Source: an uncultured Porphyromonadaceae bacterium (lineage in GTDB: Bacteria; Bacteroidota; Bacteroidia; Bacteroidales; CAMTPD01). From it: 16,723 nt of DNA. The notes under the pieces are model-generated. The model was not told the DNA's origin. It did not search any database and worked only from the letters and a program-made list of their open reading frames with translations. The position numbers were made by a program, and so were the translations under genes. Below, piece by piece: positions 6,796 to 14,119 of this stretch (position 1 is its first letter; each line of letters opens with the position of its first letter). The stretch is taken from assembly GCA_947074265.1 (NCBI GenBank), contig CAMTPD010000003.1:1-16723 (forward strand). The letters run 5' to 3'.

Positions 6796-7719
6796 ATGAA
6801 TGAAACGAAAGAATTTGAGTTTCGAGGAACTGTTATCTCCGGCTTTGTCATGTTGGGGATGTTTTTTGTTTTGCTAGGCTTATCACCGTTTTTCTTTATT
6901 CGAGCAATGCATCTTCCGGGTGTTGTGTGTGCGGTAGTTGCCATCTTCACGTTGCCCGGATTTGTACTCATCGAGCCAAACAACCTCAGGGTATTGCTTT
7001 TCTTCGGGAAATACAGGGGGACGCTGCGCCGCAACGGCTTCTTTTGGCTCAATCCTTTCTACACGAAAACAAAACTCACGATGCGTGCGCGCAACCTCGA
7101 CATTCCGCCTATCAAAGTAAATGATAAGAACGGTAACCCGATTATGATAGGTTTGGTAATCGTGTGGCGCTTGCGCGATACGTACAAATGCATGTTTGAG
7201 ATTGATAGCTCTTCGTTTATGGCTCCCGGAGCACCCGCACTTTCGGCGCAAAATCGCATGACTGCCTACGAACAGTTTGTGTCGATACAAAGCGATGCTG
7301 CCTTGCGCAGTGTGGCGGGAAGGTATGCTTACGACTTGCTCGATAACCAGAAACACGAAACTACCTTGCGCGACGGAGGAGAAGAGGTAAACAGCGAGCT
7401 CGAAAAGGAAATCAACGAACGCCTCGACATCGCGGGGATCGAAGCCATTGAAGCCCGCATCAATTACCTGGCATACGCGCCCGAAATTGCGGCGGTGATG
7501 CTACGTCGTCAGCAAGCCGAAGCCATCATCGCGGCACGCGAAAAGATTGTTGAAGGGGCAGTCTCGATGGTAGACATGGCGTTGCATCAATTGAAAGAAA
7601 AAGGAGTGGTAGAGCTCGACAACGATAAAAAGGCAGCCATGGTGAGCAATCTCCTCGTGGTTCTTTGCTCGGACGAACCGGCTGCTCCGATGATCAATAC
7701 CACCGGCGAATCTAAATAA
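6796..7719 (+). CDS. SPFH/band-7 domain membrane protein
   Basis: The 307-residue protein has two N-terminal transmembrane helices (about 12-34 and 39-58). An SPFH (stomatin/prohibitin/flotillin) domain follows, beginning IEPNNLRVLLFFGKYRGTLR and containing the family stretch KVNDKNGNPIMIGLVIVWRL. The later region EINERLDIAGIEAIEARINYLAYAPEIAAVMLRRQQAEAIIAAR is the classic amphipathic, Ala/Glu-rich band-7 helix that drives oligomerisation. Compared with the family pattern I remember, there is an extra segment of about 16 residues (SSSFMAPGAPALSAQ, near 137-151) just before the EQFVSIQSDAALR stretch. Such proteins form large ring or cage complexes at the inner membrane and affect protease access and membrane microdomains. 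A small membrane protein gene follows 20 bp later and is probably cotranscribed. Confidence 0.9.
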   Translation: MNETKEFEFRGTVISGFVMLGMFFVLLGLSPFFFIRAMHLPGVVCAVVAIFTLPGFVLIEPNNLRVLLFFGKYRGTLRRNGFFWLNPFYTKTKLTMRARNLDIPPIKVNDKNGNPIMIGLVIVWRLRDTYKCMFEIDSSSFMAPGAPALSAQNRMTAYEQFVSIQSDAALRSVAGRYAYDLLDNQKHETTLRDGGEEVNSELEKEINERLDIAGIEAIEARINYLAYAPEIAAVMLRRQQAEAIIAAREKIVEGAVSMVDMALHQLKEKGVVELDNDKKAAMVSNLLVVLCSDEPAAPMINTTGESK

Positions 7720-7739
7720 CTGATCAATCCACTACTATT

Positions 7740-8249
7740 ATGAAGATACTAAAATACATTGTTATTGTTGCGTTATTATTTATAGTGTTTCTTTCTGTTT
7801 CGATAAAGTGCTCTACAAGCATTAAGTTCCCTTTTCGATCTAAGAAAACAGTTATGACTGACTTTCCTCCTCCAACGGCACAGATGTACTTTTACCATAA
7901 AAGTGAGTATGAACGATTCGATAACCAGATGCGTGTAGTTGATCCGCGTATCGATACGGTATGGCATTCGGATATAACGTATGCAATCATGATTCCATTT
8001 AATCCTTCTATGGTAGATGCTCGTAATTTACTTAATGCCATTGAGCGGCAGAGTGTGTACAATCGGTACAATACCCTCTTGTTTTATACCAAGGGTAATG
8101 AAAAAAACATCAATGAATTCGCTCCTGATTTTAAAAAGGTTTTTATGGAGATGGGTATGACAAATCCTCAGAATCGTGATATAACGTATTATACGATCGA
8201 GAAGAAGAAAGACGAAAGGTTTGACTACTTGATGAAGAAAATAGAGTAG
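7740..8249 (+). CDS. membrane-anchored protein of unknown function in the SPFH operon
   Basis: I do not recognise this 169-residue protein. It begins with a strongly hydrophobic segment (about residues 5-23; YIVIVALLFIVFLSVSI). This is either an uncleaved signal anchor or a signal peptide; the cysteine at 24 follows SIK, which is a poor lipobox. The rest is a soluble domain rich in aromatic and charged residues (MYFYHKSEYERFDNQMRVVD, LLFYTKGNEKNINEF), ending in a lysine-rich tail (EKKKDERFDYLMKKIE). The soluble domain probably faces the periplasm. The 20-bp gap to the SPFH gene and the shared terminator downstream argue for joint expression and possibly a physical partnership. Its base composition is more A+T-rich than its upstream neighbour, as seen in many fast-evolving small proteins. 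Confidence 0.75.
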   Translation: MKILKYIVIVALLFIVFLSVSIKCSTSIKFPFRSKKTVMTDFPPPTAQMYFYHKSEYERFDNQMRVVDPRIDTVWHSDITYAIMIPFNPSMVDARNLLNAIERQSVYNRYNTLLFYTKGNEKNINEFAPDFKKVFMEMGMTNPQNRDITYYTIEKKKDERFDYLMKKIE

Positions 8250-8267
8250 TTATTGACAGGTATAAAG

Positions 8268-8324
8268 AAACCCTCCTTCCGGATAAGGCTTTGATAAAAA
8301 GCAGTATACCGGAAGGAGGGTTTT
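8268..8324. terminator. bidirectional terminator between the SPFH operon and trpB2
   Basis: Perfect 15-bp arms AAACCCTCCTTCCGG (8268-8282) and CCGGAAGGAGGGTTT (8309-8323) enclose a smaller stem, GCTTT/AAAGC, around GATAA. T-rich sequence follows on the + strand and an A-rich tract precedes it, so both convergent transcripts can end here. Confidence 0.93.
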
Positions 8325-8372
8325 GTATCAACAAGGTTATTAACAACGTGTGAATAACGTCGTTTTTTTGTT

Positions 8373-9737
8373 TTACAGACCTTGTTTTTCGATCTTGTCG
8401 ATGTTCATTTGAATTTCTTCTTGCGAGAGTTCGTGGTTTACCAAGTCGCCGGCAAAGAACTGGTCGTAGGCGGCCATGTCGATAAGCCCGTGTCCTGAAA
8501 GGTTGAACAGGATGACACGTTTTTCGCCTGCTTCTTTTGCTTCTTTTGCTTCCTTGATAGCGGCAGCAATTGCGTGTGCTGACTCCGGAGCAGGAATGAT
8601 TCCTTCTGCTTGTGCAAACAGGGTTGCTGCTTCGAACGACTCGAGTTGCTTGATCGCTACGGCATCCATCAGGTTGTCTTTCTTCAACTGACTCACGATA
8701 GCTCCTGCACCGTGGTAGCGAAGTCCGCCTGCGTGAATATTTGCCGGAGCAAAGTTGTGTCCCAATGTAAACATTGGAAGAAGTGGAGTATAACCGGCTT
8801 CGTCGCCAAAGTCGTAGCGGAACACACCGCGTGTAAGTTTAGGACATGATGCCGGTTCGGCTGCAATTACACGTGTAGTCTTACCTTCGGTTAGGTTGTG
8901 ACGTAAGAATGGGAACGAGATTCCGGCAAAGTTTGATCCGCCGCCAAAACATCCGATTACCACATCCGGGTATTCGCCCGCCATTTCCATCTGTTTCTCT
9001 GCTTCAAGACCAATAACGGTTTGGTGCAACATCACGTGATTGAGCACACTTCCCAATGTGTATTTGCAATTAGGAGTCTGCATTGCCAATTCGATTGCTT
9101 CCGAGATTGCCGTGCCCAAGCTGCCTTGGTAGTTTGGATTTTCGGTAATGATCTTCTTACCGGCTTTGGTAGACATACTTGGCGATGCTACTACTTCGGC
9201 ACCGAAGGTTTGCATGATGGAGCGACGGTATGGCTTTTGATGGTAACTCACCTTTACCATATATACGGCCAGGTTGAGGTCGAATGCTTTTGCGGCATAC
9301 GACAAAGCGGCTCCCCATTGCCCGGCTCCGGTTTCGGTGGTGATGTTGGTTACCCCTTCTTGTTTGCAGTAGTAGGCTTGAGCCAGTGCAGAGTTTAGTT
9401 TGTGTGAGCCGATGGGGCTTACGCTTTCATTCTTGAAATAAATGTGTGCGGGTGTATCAAGTGCTTTTTCCAATCCATAGGCTCTTACCAATGGTGTAGG
9501 ACGCCATACTTTATACAGGTCTCGAACTTCTTCCGGGATCTCAATCCATTTGTCGGTTGTATTCAATTCTTGTTTGGCTACTTCACGTGCAAAAAGCTGC
9601 GAAAGCTCGTCTACACTAAGCGGTTGTTTGGTGGCCGGATTCAGGATATCCATTGGTTTATTCTGCATGTCGGCTACGATGTTGTACCATGCGTGTGGTA
9701 TCTCACTTTCGGGAAGAAGAATTTTTTTTGTTTTCAT
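8373..9737 (-). CDS. trpB: TrpB2-type tryptophan synthase beta chain (PLP enzyme)
   Basis: The 454-residue protein belongs to the TrpB2 subgroup rather than the roughly 400-residue TrpB1 partner of TrpA. It has the long N-terminal extension (LPESEIPHAWYNIVADM) typical of TrpB2. Its PLP lysine K113 sits in GSHKLNSALAQ, the active-site glutamate E135 in ETGAGQWG, and the phosphate-binding glycine loop in GCFGGGSNF (262-270). TrpB2 enzymes condense indole with L-serine to make tryptophan and often act without a TrpA partner, salvaging free indole. No trpA or other trp gene is in this window. The ATG at 9737 begins the expected N-terminus. The gene diverges from the SQR gene across 178 bp that hold the promoter candidates of both. 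Its physiological role is inferred from the subgroup. Confidence 0.93.
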   Translation of the reverse strand: MKTKKILLPESEIPHAWYNIVADMQNKPMDILNPATKQPLSVDELSQLFAREVAKQELNTTDKWIEIPEEVRDLYKVWRPTPLVRAYGLEKALDTPAHIYFKNESVSPIGSHKLNSALAQAYYCKQEGVTNITTETGAGQWGAALSYAAKAFDLNLAVYMVKVSYHQKPYRRSIMQTFGAEVVASPSMSTKAGKKIITENPNYQGSLGTAISEAIELAMQTPNCKYTLGSVLNHVMLHQTVIGLEAEKQMEMAGEYPDVVIGCFGGGSNFAGISFPFLRHNLTEGKTTRVIAAEPASCPKLTRGVFRYDFGDEAGYTPLLPMFTLGHNFAPANIHAGGLRYHGAGAIVSQLKKDNLMDAVAIKQLESFEAATLFAQAEGIIPAPESAHAIAAAIKEAKEAKEAGEKRVILFNLSGHGLIDMAAYDQFFAGDLVNHELSQEEIQMNIDKIEKQGL

Positions 9738-9829
9738 GGCGATTGTATATCGAATTTGTTACAAATCAATTTGTCTTTATATAAACTTATTTAGTTTCGA
9801 ATCGTTACTAAATGCATTTAATATACTAG

Positions 9830-9860
9830 CAAAGGAAATAATAAATTCCTAAGAGACAAA
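9830..9860 (-). promoter_or_regulatory. predicted promoter of trpB2
   Basis: The minus strand carries TTTG (complement of 9857-9860) and, 19 bases later, TTCCTTTG (complement of 9830-9837). The second element has one mismatch to TAnnTTTG. The start would be near 9822, giving a leader of about 85 nt. The -33 element lies in the centre of the 9852-9868 palindrome. Confidence 0.5.
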
Positions 9861-9868
9861 CCGTCTCT
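9852..9868. promoter_or_regulatory. operator-like palindrome between trpB2 and SQR promoters
   Basis: AGAGACAAACCGTCTCT has perfect 6-bp arms and a 5-bp centre. It covers the predicted -33 element of trpB2 and ends 11 bp before the predicted -7 box of the SQR gene. This position suits a regulator that controls both divergent units. It lacks a T-tract, so it does not look like a terminator. Confidence 0.45.
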
Positions 9869-9879
9869 GCATTTTTCTT

Positions 9880-9887
9880 TATCTTTG
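9880..9887 (+). promoter_or_regulatory. Bacteroides-type -7 box for the SQR operon
   Basis: TATCTTTG is a full match to TAnnTTTG and lies 28 bp before the SQR start codon. The usual -33 TTTG is absent; the palindrome at 9852-9868 occupies that place, which would fit a promoter needing an activator or subject to repression. Confidence 0.5.
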
Positions 9888-9915
9888 TTCTCGTTATTGT
9901 TAGCTTTAAAATACC

Positions 9916-11277
9916 ATGAATAGAAGACATTTTTTGCAGCTGCTCGCAACCTTGGGCGTGGCAGGCTGCTGGGGCAGTTATAAGGCCTATGCGACCACTT
10001 CAAGTGCGAAAGCACGTGTGTTAATTATTGGAGGCGGCGCGGCAGGCTTGAGTATGGCTGCTCGTTTGTGCTCTATTTTAGAAACACCGGATATAACACT
10101 GATTGATCCTAGTGGCGAACAATTTTATCAGCCTGGCTTCACCATGATTGCCGGTGGTATTTATTCGCCCGACGAGGTAAAGAAACCTCAGTCTGCCTGC
10201 ATCCCTTCGGGGGTAAAATGGATAAAGGAGAAAGTAGTTGCGATAGATCCGGTAACCTCTAAAGTAAAAGCATCGGATGGAAATACGTATGTATATGATT
10301 TCTTAGTGCTGACACCTGGTTTGCAAATGAATTTTGACCAGGTAGAGGGAGTAAGCAGATCAACTCTGGGCGTGGGAAATGCACACTGTATGTATGATTA
10401 TCAGGGTGCGCAGAACACGTGGAAAGCATTGCAGGAGTTTTCGCAAAAAGGTGGAGCAGGTGTATTTACCAATACATTTACAAAACTGAAATGCGGGGGA
10501 GCTCCTAAGAAGATTGCAATGCTTACCGATGATTATTGCAGGCGAAATAAAACGCGTGACAAGATTTCTGTTACGTATTACAACGCCAGTAAAGATCTGT
10601 TTGATACGCCTTATTATGCAGGGCGACTCGAAGAGATATTTAAGGAAAGGGATTTGAATATTTGCCCTCAACACCGACTTACCGGGGTAGATACGGCTTC
10701 GAAGAAAGTATTCTTTGAAAAGGCTGTGACGCTGGAAGTGGATGAAACCGATGAGAAAACAGGCTTAGTGACTAAAGTGAAAAAGAAAGAAACGACGCCG
10801 GTTATTGTTGATTATGATTTTTTGCATTTTACGCCGCCAATGAGTGCGCCCGACTTTGTGAAGGAAGCCGAATTGGGTTGGACAGAAGGAAGTTTGCAAT
10901 CGGGAAGCTGGGTCATGGTAGATAAAAATACGATGGTTCACAAACGATATCCAAACATTGTTTCGCTGGGAGATGTGGCAGGTTTGCCTACCAGTAAGAC
11001 TTCTGCCGCAATCCGAATGCAAGTTCCGATTGCAGTAAACAATTTGGTTGCCTTGATGGAGAACCGTGCTCCCGATGCTCTTTATAATGGATACACCGCT
11101 TGTCCTATTATTACGGAGTATGGCAAAGTATTGATGTGCGAATTTGACTACGACAAGAAGCCAATGCCAACGCTTCCTTTGATCGACGGCGCTCATGAAC
11201 AATGGGTGCACTGGTTGCTTAAAAAGTATGTTCTCAAACCGATGTATTTCCACGGAATGCTCAACGGCTTGATGTAA
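9916..11277 (+). CDS. sqr: type II sulfide:quinone oxidoreductase with Tat-like lipoprotein signal
   Basis: This 453-residue FAD enzyme should oxidise sulfide to zero-valent sulfur or polysulfide and pass electrons to quinone. The dinucleotide-binding loop is IIGGGAAG (37-44). Both redox cysteines of type II enzymes are present: C193 in KLKCGGAPKKI and C396 in GYTACPIIT, equivalent to the pair in human SQOR. HFTPPMSAPD (304-313), HKRYPNIVSLGD (342-353) and PTSKTSAA (358-365) are further strong family matches. The N-terminus MNRRHFLQLLATLGVAGC combines a twin-arginine motif (R3-R4) with a lipobox VAGC (C18). This suggests folded, FAD-loaded export by Tat and lipid anchoring, if the host has Tat. 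Cytoplasmic location is the alternative. A beta-barrel gene follows after 13 bp in the same operon. Confidence 0.92.
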   Translation: MNRRHFLQLLATLGVAGCWGSYKAYATTSSAKARVLIIGGGAAGLSMAARLCSILETPDITLIDPSGEQFYQPGFTMIAGGIYSPDEVKKPQSACIPSGVKWIKEKVVAIDPVTSKVKASDGNTYVYDFLVLTPGLQMNFDQVEGVSRSTLGVGNAHCMYDYQGAQNTWKALQEFSQKGGAGVFTNTFTKLKCGGAPKKIAMLTDDYCRRNKTRDKISVTYYNASKDLFDTPYYAGRLEEIFKERDLNICPQHRLTGVDTASKKVFFEKAVTLEVDETDEKTGLVTKVKKKETTPVIVDYDFLHFTPPMSAPDFVKEAELGWTEGSLQSGSWVMVDKNTMVHKRYPNIVSLGDVAGLPTSKTSAAIRMQVPIAVNNLVALMENRAPDALYNGYTACPIITEYGKVLMCEFDYDKKPMPTLPLIDGAHEQWVHWLLKKYVLKPMYFHGMLNGLM

Positions 11278-11290
11278 CATATAATTATTT

Positions 11291-12529
11291 ATGACTAGAA
11301 AGATTTTATCATTGATGTTGATTGCCATGATCGCATGGCCTGCGGTTGCGCAGAAGAAGAAAAAGTTTGAATTGGATTTTTACGGCTTTGTCCGTGTCGA
11401 CGGGTTTTACAACTCGCGAAAGAATGTAGAATCGATCGAAGGTATCTTTTCGCTTTATCCGATGGGTCCGAGTTACGATGCGGATGGTAAAGATTTGAAT
11501 GCTGTACCCGATGCCGGTATCTTCGCTATCTCTACTCGTTTGGGTCTTGATGTAAAGGGTCCTGACTTTTTAAAGGCTAAAACATCTGCAAAGGTGGAAG
11601 CCGATTTTGCAGGGTATACGGCAAAGACACCGAAAGGTTTTGGTAATGTGCGTTTGCGCCAAGCTTTCGTTCGTTTCGATTGGACAAAGAGTGCGTTGAT
11701 TGTAGGGCAAACATGGCATCCGATGTGGAGTGTTTTTCCTGAAATGATTAATCTTTCTACAGGTGCTCCTTTTCAGCCGTTCAACAGAAGTCCGCAAGTA
11801 CAATACAACTATACGCTCGATAATGTGCGATTTATCGGTGCTGCGTTGTATCAGATGCAATTTGCATCATCGGGCCCTGATGGTAAGTTGAAAGAGTATC
11901 AAAAGAATAATGTGCTACCCGAACTTTATGGTGGCGTAGAGTATAAATACAAAGAGTGGACCGTAGGTGGTGGTGCCGAGTTTAAACGTATTCGCCCGCG
12001 TACCGAAGCTACTGTAGGTGACAAGGTATACAAAGTATCGGAGTATAATTCGTCTGCATCGTTTAATGTATATGGTCGCTTCAAAAAAGGAGACTGGGCT
12101 GTTGCTGCTAAAACGGTTTACGGTCAGAACTTGAGCGATATGTGTATGCTTGGTGGTTATGGCGTAACTTCGATTTCTTCCGAAAACGGAGAGGCTAAGT
12201 ATGTAAACTTTAATAACTCTACATCTTGGTTGAATATCGTTTGGGGTAAAAAGTATCAAGTGGGTACTTTCTTGGGTTATTCTAAAAACCTTGGAACCAA
12301 CAAGCCGTTGTTGAACTCGAAAGATGTATATGGCTCGGGTACAAACATTGATCAGCTTTGCTCAGGTAGCTTGTATTTTGCTGCTAATATCTCTAACTTC
12401 AGAATGGGTGTAGAGTATTCGTATACAAATGCCGGCTATGGTAAGAATGATCTTGAAACCGGTAAAGTGAAAGATATCACAAACGTTGGTAATAACCGTG
12501 TTGCTGCTACTGTGATTTATAACTTCTAA
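11291..12529 (+). CDS. outer-membrane beta-barrel protein, porin-like (DcaP/OprO-type)
   Basis: The 412-residue product has a signal peptide with probable cleavage after AWPAVA (residue 20) and a basic QKKKK start to the mature part. It then has repeated alternating beta-strands rich in aromatic and glycine residues (FELDFYGFVRVDGFYN, VEADFAGYT, RQAFVRFDWTKSALIVGQTWHPM). The chain ends in aromatic NRVAATVIYNF, with the terminal phenylalanine expected for barrel insertion by the BAM machinery. The GFVRVDGFYN opening and IVGQTWHPMW segment resemble DcaP-like or phosphate-porin-like trimeric channels. The family is not certain and the substrate is unknown. Cotranscription with the SQR gene suggests transport of a sulfur compound or a quinone-linked substrate, which is an inference. 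A clear terminator follows. Confidence 0.85.
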   Translation: MTRKILSLMLIAMIAWPAVAQKKKKFELDFYGFVRVDGFYNSRKNVESIEGIFSLYPMGPSYDADGKDLNAVPDAGIFAISTRLGLDVKGPDFLKAKTSAKVEADFAGYTAKTPKGFGNVRLRQAFVRFDWTKSALIVGQTWHPMWSVFPEMINLSTGAPFQPFNRSPQVQYNYTLDNVRFIGAALYQMQFASSGPDGKLKEYQKNNVLPELYGGVEYKYKEWTVGGGAEFKRIRPRTEATVGDKVYKVSEYNSSASFNVYGRFKKGDWAVAAKTVYGQNLSDMCMLGGYGVTSISSENGEAKYVNFNNSTSWLNIVWGKKYQVGTFLGYSKNLGTNKPLLNSKDVYGSGTNIDQLCSGSLYFAANISNFRMGVEYSYTNAGYGKNDLETGKVKDITNVGNNRVAATVIYNF

Positions 12530-12558
12530 TCAAAAGACGAGTAAGTCTCACGATATAA

Positions 12559-12594
12559 GGGGCGAGGAAGCAATGTTGTTTCTTCGCCCTTTTT
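12559..12594 (+). terminator. terminator of the SQR-porin operon
   Basis: GGGCGAGGAA (12560-12569) pairs with TTCTTCGCCC (12580-12589) with a single G-U pair and a 10-nt loop, followed by TTTTT. It lies about 30 bp after the barrel gene stop on the + strand. Confidence 0.9.
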
Positions 12595-12598
12595 GCAT

Positions 12599-12631
12599 AA
12601 AAAAAGGAGCATTCATTGTGAATGCTCCTTT
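12599..12631 (-). terminator. terminator of metK
   Basis: A perfect 13-bp stem (AAAGGAGCATTCA at 12603-12615, TGAATGCTCCTTT at 12619-12631) has a 3-nt loop. On the minus strand it is followed by a run of seven T (complement of 12599-12605). It lies 27 bp past the metK stop. Confidence 0.93.
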
Positions 12632-12657
12632 GATGTTATAGATTGAATGGGTTGTTC

Positions 12658-13950
12658 TTATAATCCGAACGCTTTCTTAACCTGATCTACATAGTCTAGT
12701 TTTTCCCATGTAAATAGTTCAACCTCACAAACAGTAGGCTCGTTTGAATAACGAGATGTGAATACTTTTGTTACAGTTTCAGGTTGACGGCCCATGTGAC
12801 CATAAGCTGCTGTTTCTAGATAGATTGGATTTCTTAGCTTCAATCTTTCTTCGATTGCTTTAGGACGCATGTCGAAGATTTCACCAACAAGCTTAGCGAT
12901 TTCTCCGTCTGTCATTTTCACGTTGCTACGACCGTATGTATTTACAAAGATGTTCATAGGACGAGCTACACCAATTGCATAAGCAACTTGTACAAGTACT
13001 TCGTCTGCAACACCTGCTGCAACAAGGTTTTTAGCAATGTGACGTGAAGCGTATGCTGCCGAACGGTCTACTTTCGATGGGTCTTTGCCCGAGAAAGCAC
13101 CACCACCGTGTGCACCTTTTCCTCCGTATGTGTCTACGATGATCTTACGACCTGTAAGACCTGTATCTCCGTGAGGACCACCGATAACGAATTTGCCGGT
13201 TGGGTTTACGTGGTAGATGATTTGATCGTTGAACAATGCTTGGTATTGAGGATATTTAGCCTTAACACGTGGAATCAAGATTTCGATCATGTCTTTTCTG
13301 ATCTGATCTTGCATTGCTTTGTCTGCTTTAGCTTGCTCTTCCGGGCTTACTTTTGCAGGTTTCTCAAATTCGTCGTGTTGTGTAGAGATTACGATTGTAT
13401 CGATACGAAGTGGTGTACCGTTGTCATCGTACTCAACTGTTACTTGCGATTTTGCATCAGGACGAAGGTAAGGCATAAGCTCTAGCTCGTTCTTTCTGAT
13501 GTTGGCAAGCTCAAGTAGCAATGCATGCGAAAGGTCTAGTGCCAATGGCATGTAGTTGTCGGTTTCGTTTGTTGCGTAACCAAACATCATACCTTGGTCG
13601 CCGGCACCTTGTTCGTATGGATCTTCGCGCTCAACACCGCGGTTGATATCGCCCGACTGCTCGTGGATTGCCGAGAATACACCACACGATTTTGCCTCAA
13701 ACTGGTATTCGCTTTTTGTATAGCCAATGCGTTCGATTACTGTACGTGCAATTTCAGGAACATCAACGTAAGCAGAAGATTTAACTTCTCCAGCCAAGAC
13801 AACCTGTCCGGTTGTAACAAGGGTTTCGCAAGCAACTTTAGAACTCTTGTCGTAGGCAAGAAATTCGTCAAGCAAAGCATCCGAGATTTGATCGGCTACT
13901 TTATCGGGGTGCCCTTCAGACACCGATTCGGAGGTAAATAAATAACTCAT
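12658..13950 (-). CDS. metK: S-adenosylmethionine synthetase
   Basis: MetK makes S-adenosylmethionine from methionine and ATP. The 430-residue product shows [13 protein letters not shown] (5-17; H14 and D16), [12 protein letters not shown] (115-126), the phosphate-binding loop [16 protein letters not shown] (282-297), and KTP-region and C-terminal MetK sequence up to [12 protein letters not shown]. An insertion around 195-220 ([18 protein letters not shown]) explains why it is longer than the 384-residue E. coli enzyme. I recall this from other Bacteroidota MetK proteins. I chose the ATG at 13950 because [17 protein letters not shown] is the standard start; an in-frame ATG at 13968 adds only six residues. 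The 160-bp upstream gap contains a promoter and a SAM-II riboswitch candidate, so product feedback on expression is likely. Confidence 0.97.
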   Translation of the reverse strand: MSYLFTSESVSEGHPDKVADQISDALLDEFLAYDKSSKVACETLVTTGQVVLAGEVKSSAYVDVPEIARTVIERIGYTKSEYQFEAKSCGVFSAIHEQSGDINRGVEREDPYEQGAGDQGMMFGYATNETDNYMPLALDLSHALLLELANIRKNELELMPYLRPDAKSQVTVEYDDNGTPLRIDTIVISTQHDEFEKPAKVSPEEQAKADKAMQDQIRKDMIEILIPRVKAKYPQYQALFNDQIIYHVNPTGKFVIGGPHGDTGLTGRKIIVDTYGGKGAHGGGAFSGKDPSKVDRSAAYASRHIAKNLVAAGVADEVLVQVAYAIGVARPMNIFVNTYGRSNVKMTDGEIAKLVGEIFDMRPKAIEERLKLRNPIYLETAAYGHMGRQPETVTKVFTSRYSNEPTVCEVELFTWEKLDYVDQVKKAFGL

Positions 13951-14028
13951 AAGTATAGGTTTAATCAATTGTCAAATGAATTGACGGGGAAAGAAGTGTG
14001 TGGGATGCAATGGGGAGAAAAAATAAAA

Positions 14029-14074
14029 TTTAGCATTTTTTTCCGTGGTTGCAAGCATACAAATCTATCCACAT
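14029..14074 (-). ncRNA. candidate SAM-II riboswitch in the metK leader
   Basis: Read on the minus strand, the leader contains in order GTGG (14069-14072), GATTTG (14060-14065), CTTGCA (14050-14055), CCAC (14045-14048), an A-rich joining stretch and GCTAAA (14029-14034). This is the order and wording of the SAM-II core as I remember it from alphaproteobacterial metA leaders. There P1 closes a loop containing GAUUUG and CUUGCA, and GCUAAA completes the pseudoknot. P1 here is GTGG/CCAC plus a possible wobble pair. AUUU in the loop can pair with AAAU downstream, and GCA with UGC, which would form the pseudoknot. A U-rich tract follows immediately. It starts about 15 nt after the predicted -7 box and ends 78 nt before metK. 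Confidence 0.82.
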
Positions 14075-14086
14075 CTTTAATTGATA

Positions 14087-14119
14087 CAAAGGTAGAACAT
14101 TTTTTCTGTTCTAGGCAAA
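14087..14119 (-). promoter_or_regulatory. Bacteroides-type promoter of metK
   Basis: On the minus strand TTTG (complement of 14116-14119, inside the folK 3' end) is followed 21 bases later by TACCTTTG (complement of 14087-14094), matching both elements of the Bacteroides promoter. The transcript would begin near 14079, just ahead of the riboswitch candidate. Confidence 0.7.
14094..14112. promoter_or_regulatory. operator-like palindrome in the metK promoter spacer
   Basis: AGAACATTTTTTCTGTTCT has perfect 6-bp arms and a 7-bp centre. It fills the space between the -33 and -7 elements of the metK promoter and overlaps the folK stop. The position suits a repressor site. A weak folK terminator is the alternative, but no T-run follows in the folK direction. 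Confidence 0.45.

Noticed and set aside
8336..8368. Second terminator GTTATT/AATAAC followed by a T-run
   Set aside because: The stem is only 6 A+T-rich base pairs with an 11-nt loop, and a far stronger hairpin lies at 8268-8324.
8530..8556. Short tandem repeat of GCTTCTTTT
   Set aside because: It lies inside trpB2 and encodes an EAKEAKEAG helix segment; no sign of a phase-variable repeat because units are 9 bp and stay in frame.
13951..14110. SAM-I (S-box) type riboswitch for the metK leader
   Set aside because: The leader is too short for the four-way junction and lacks its conserved words; the SAM-II pattern fits instead.
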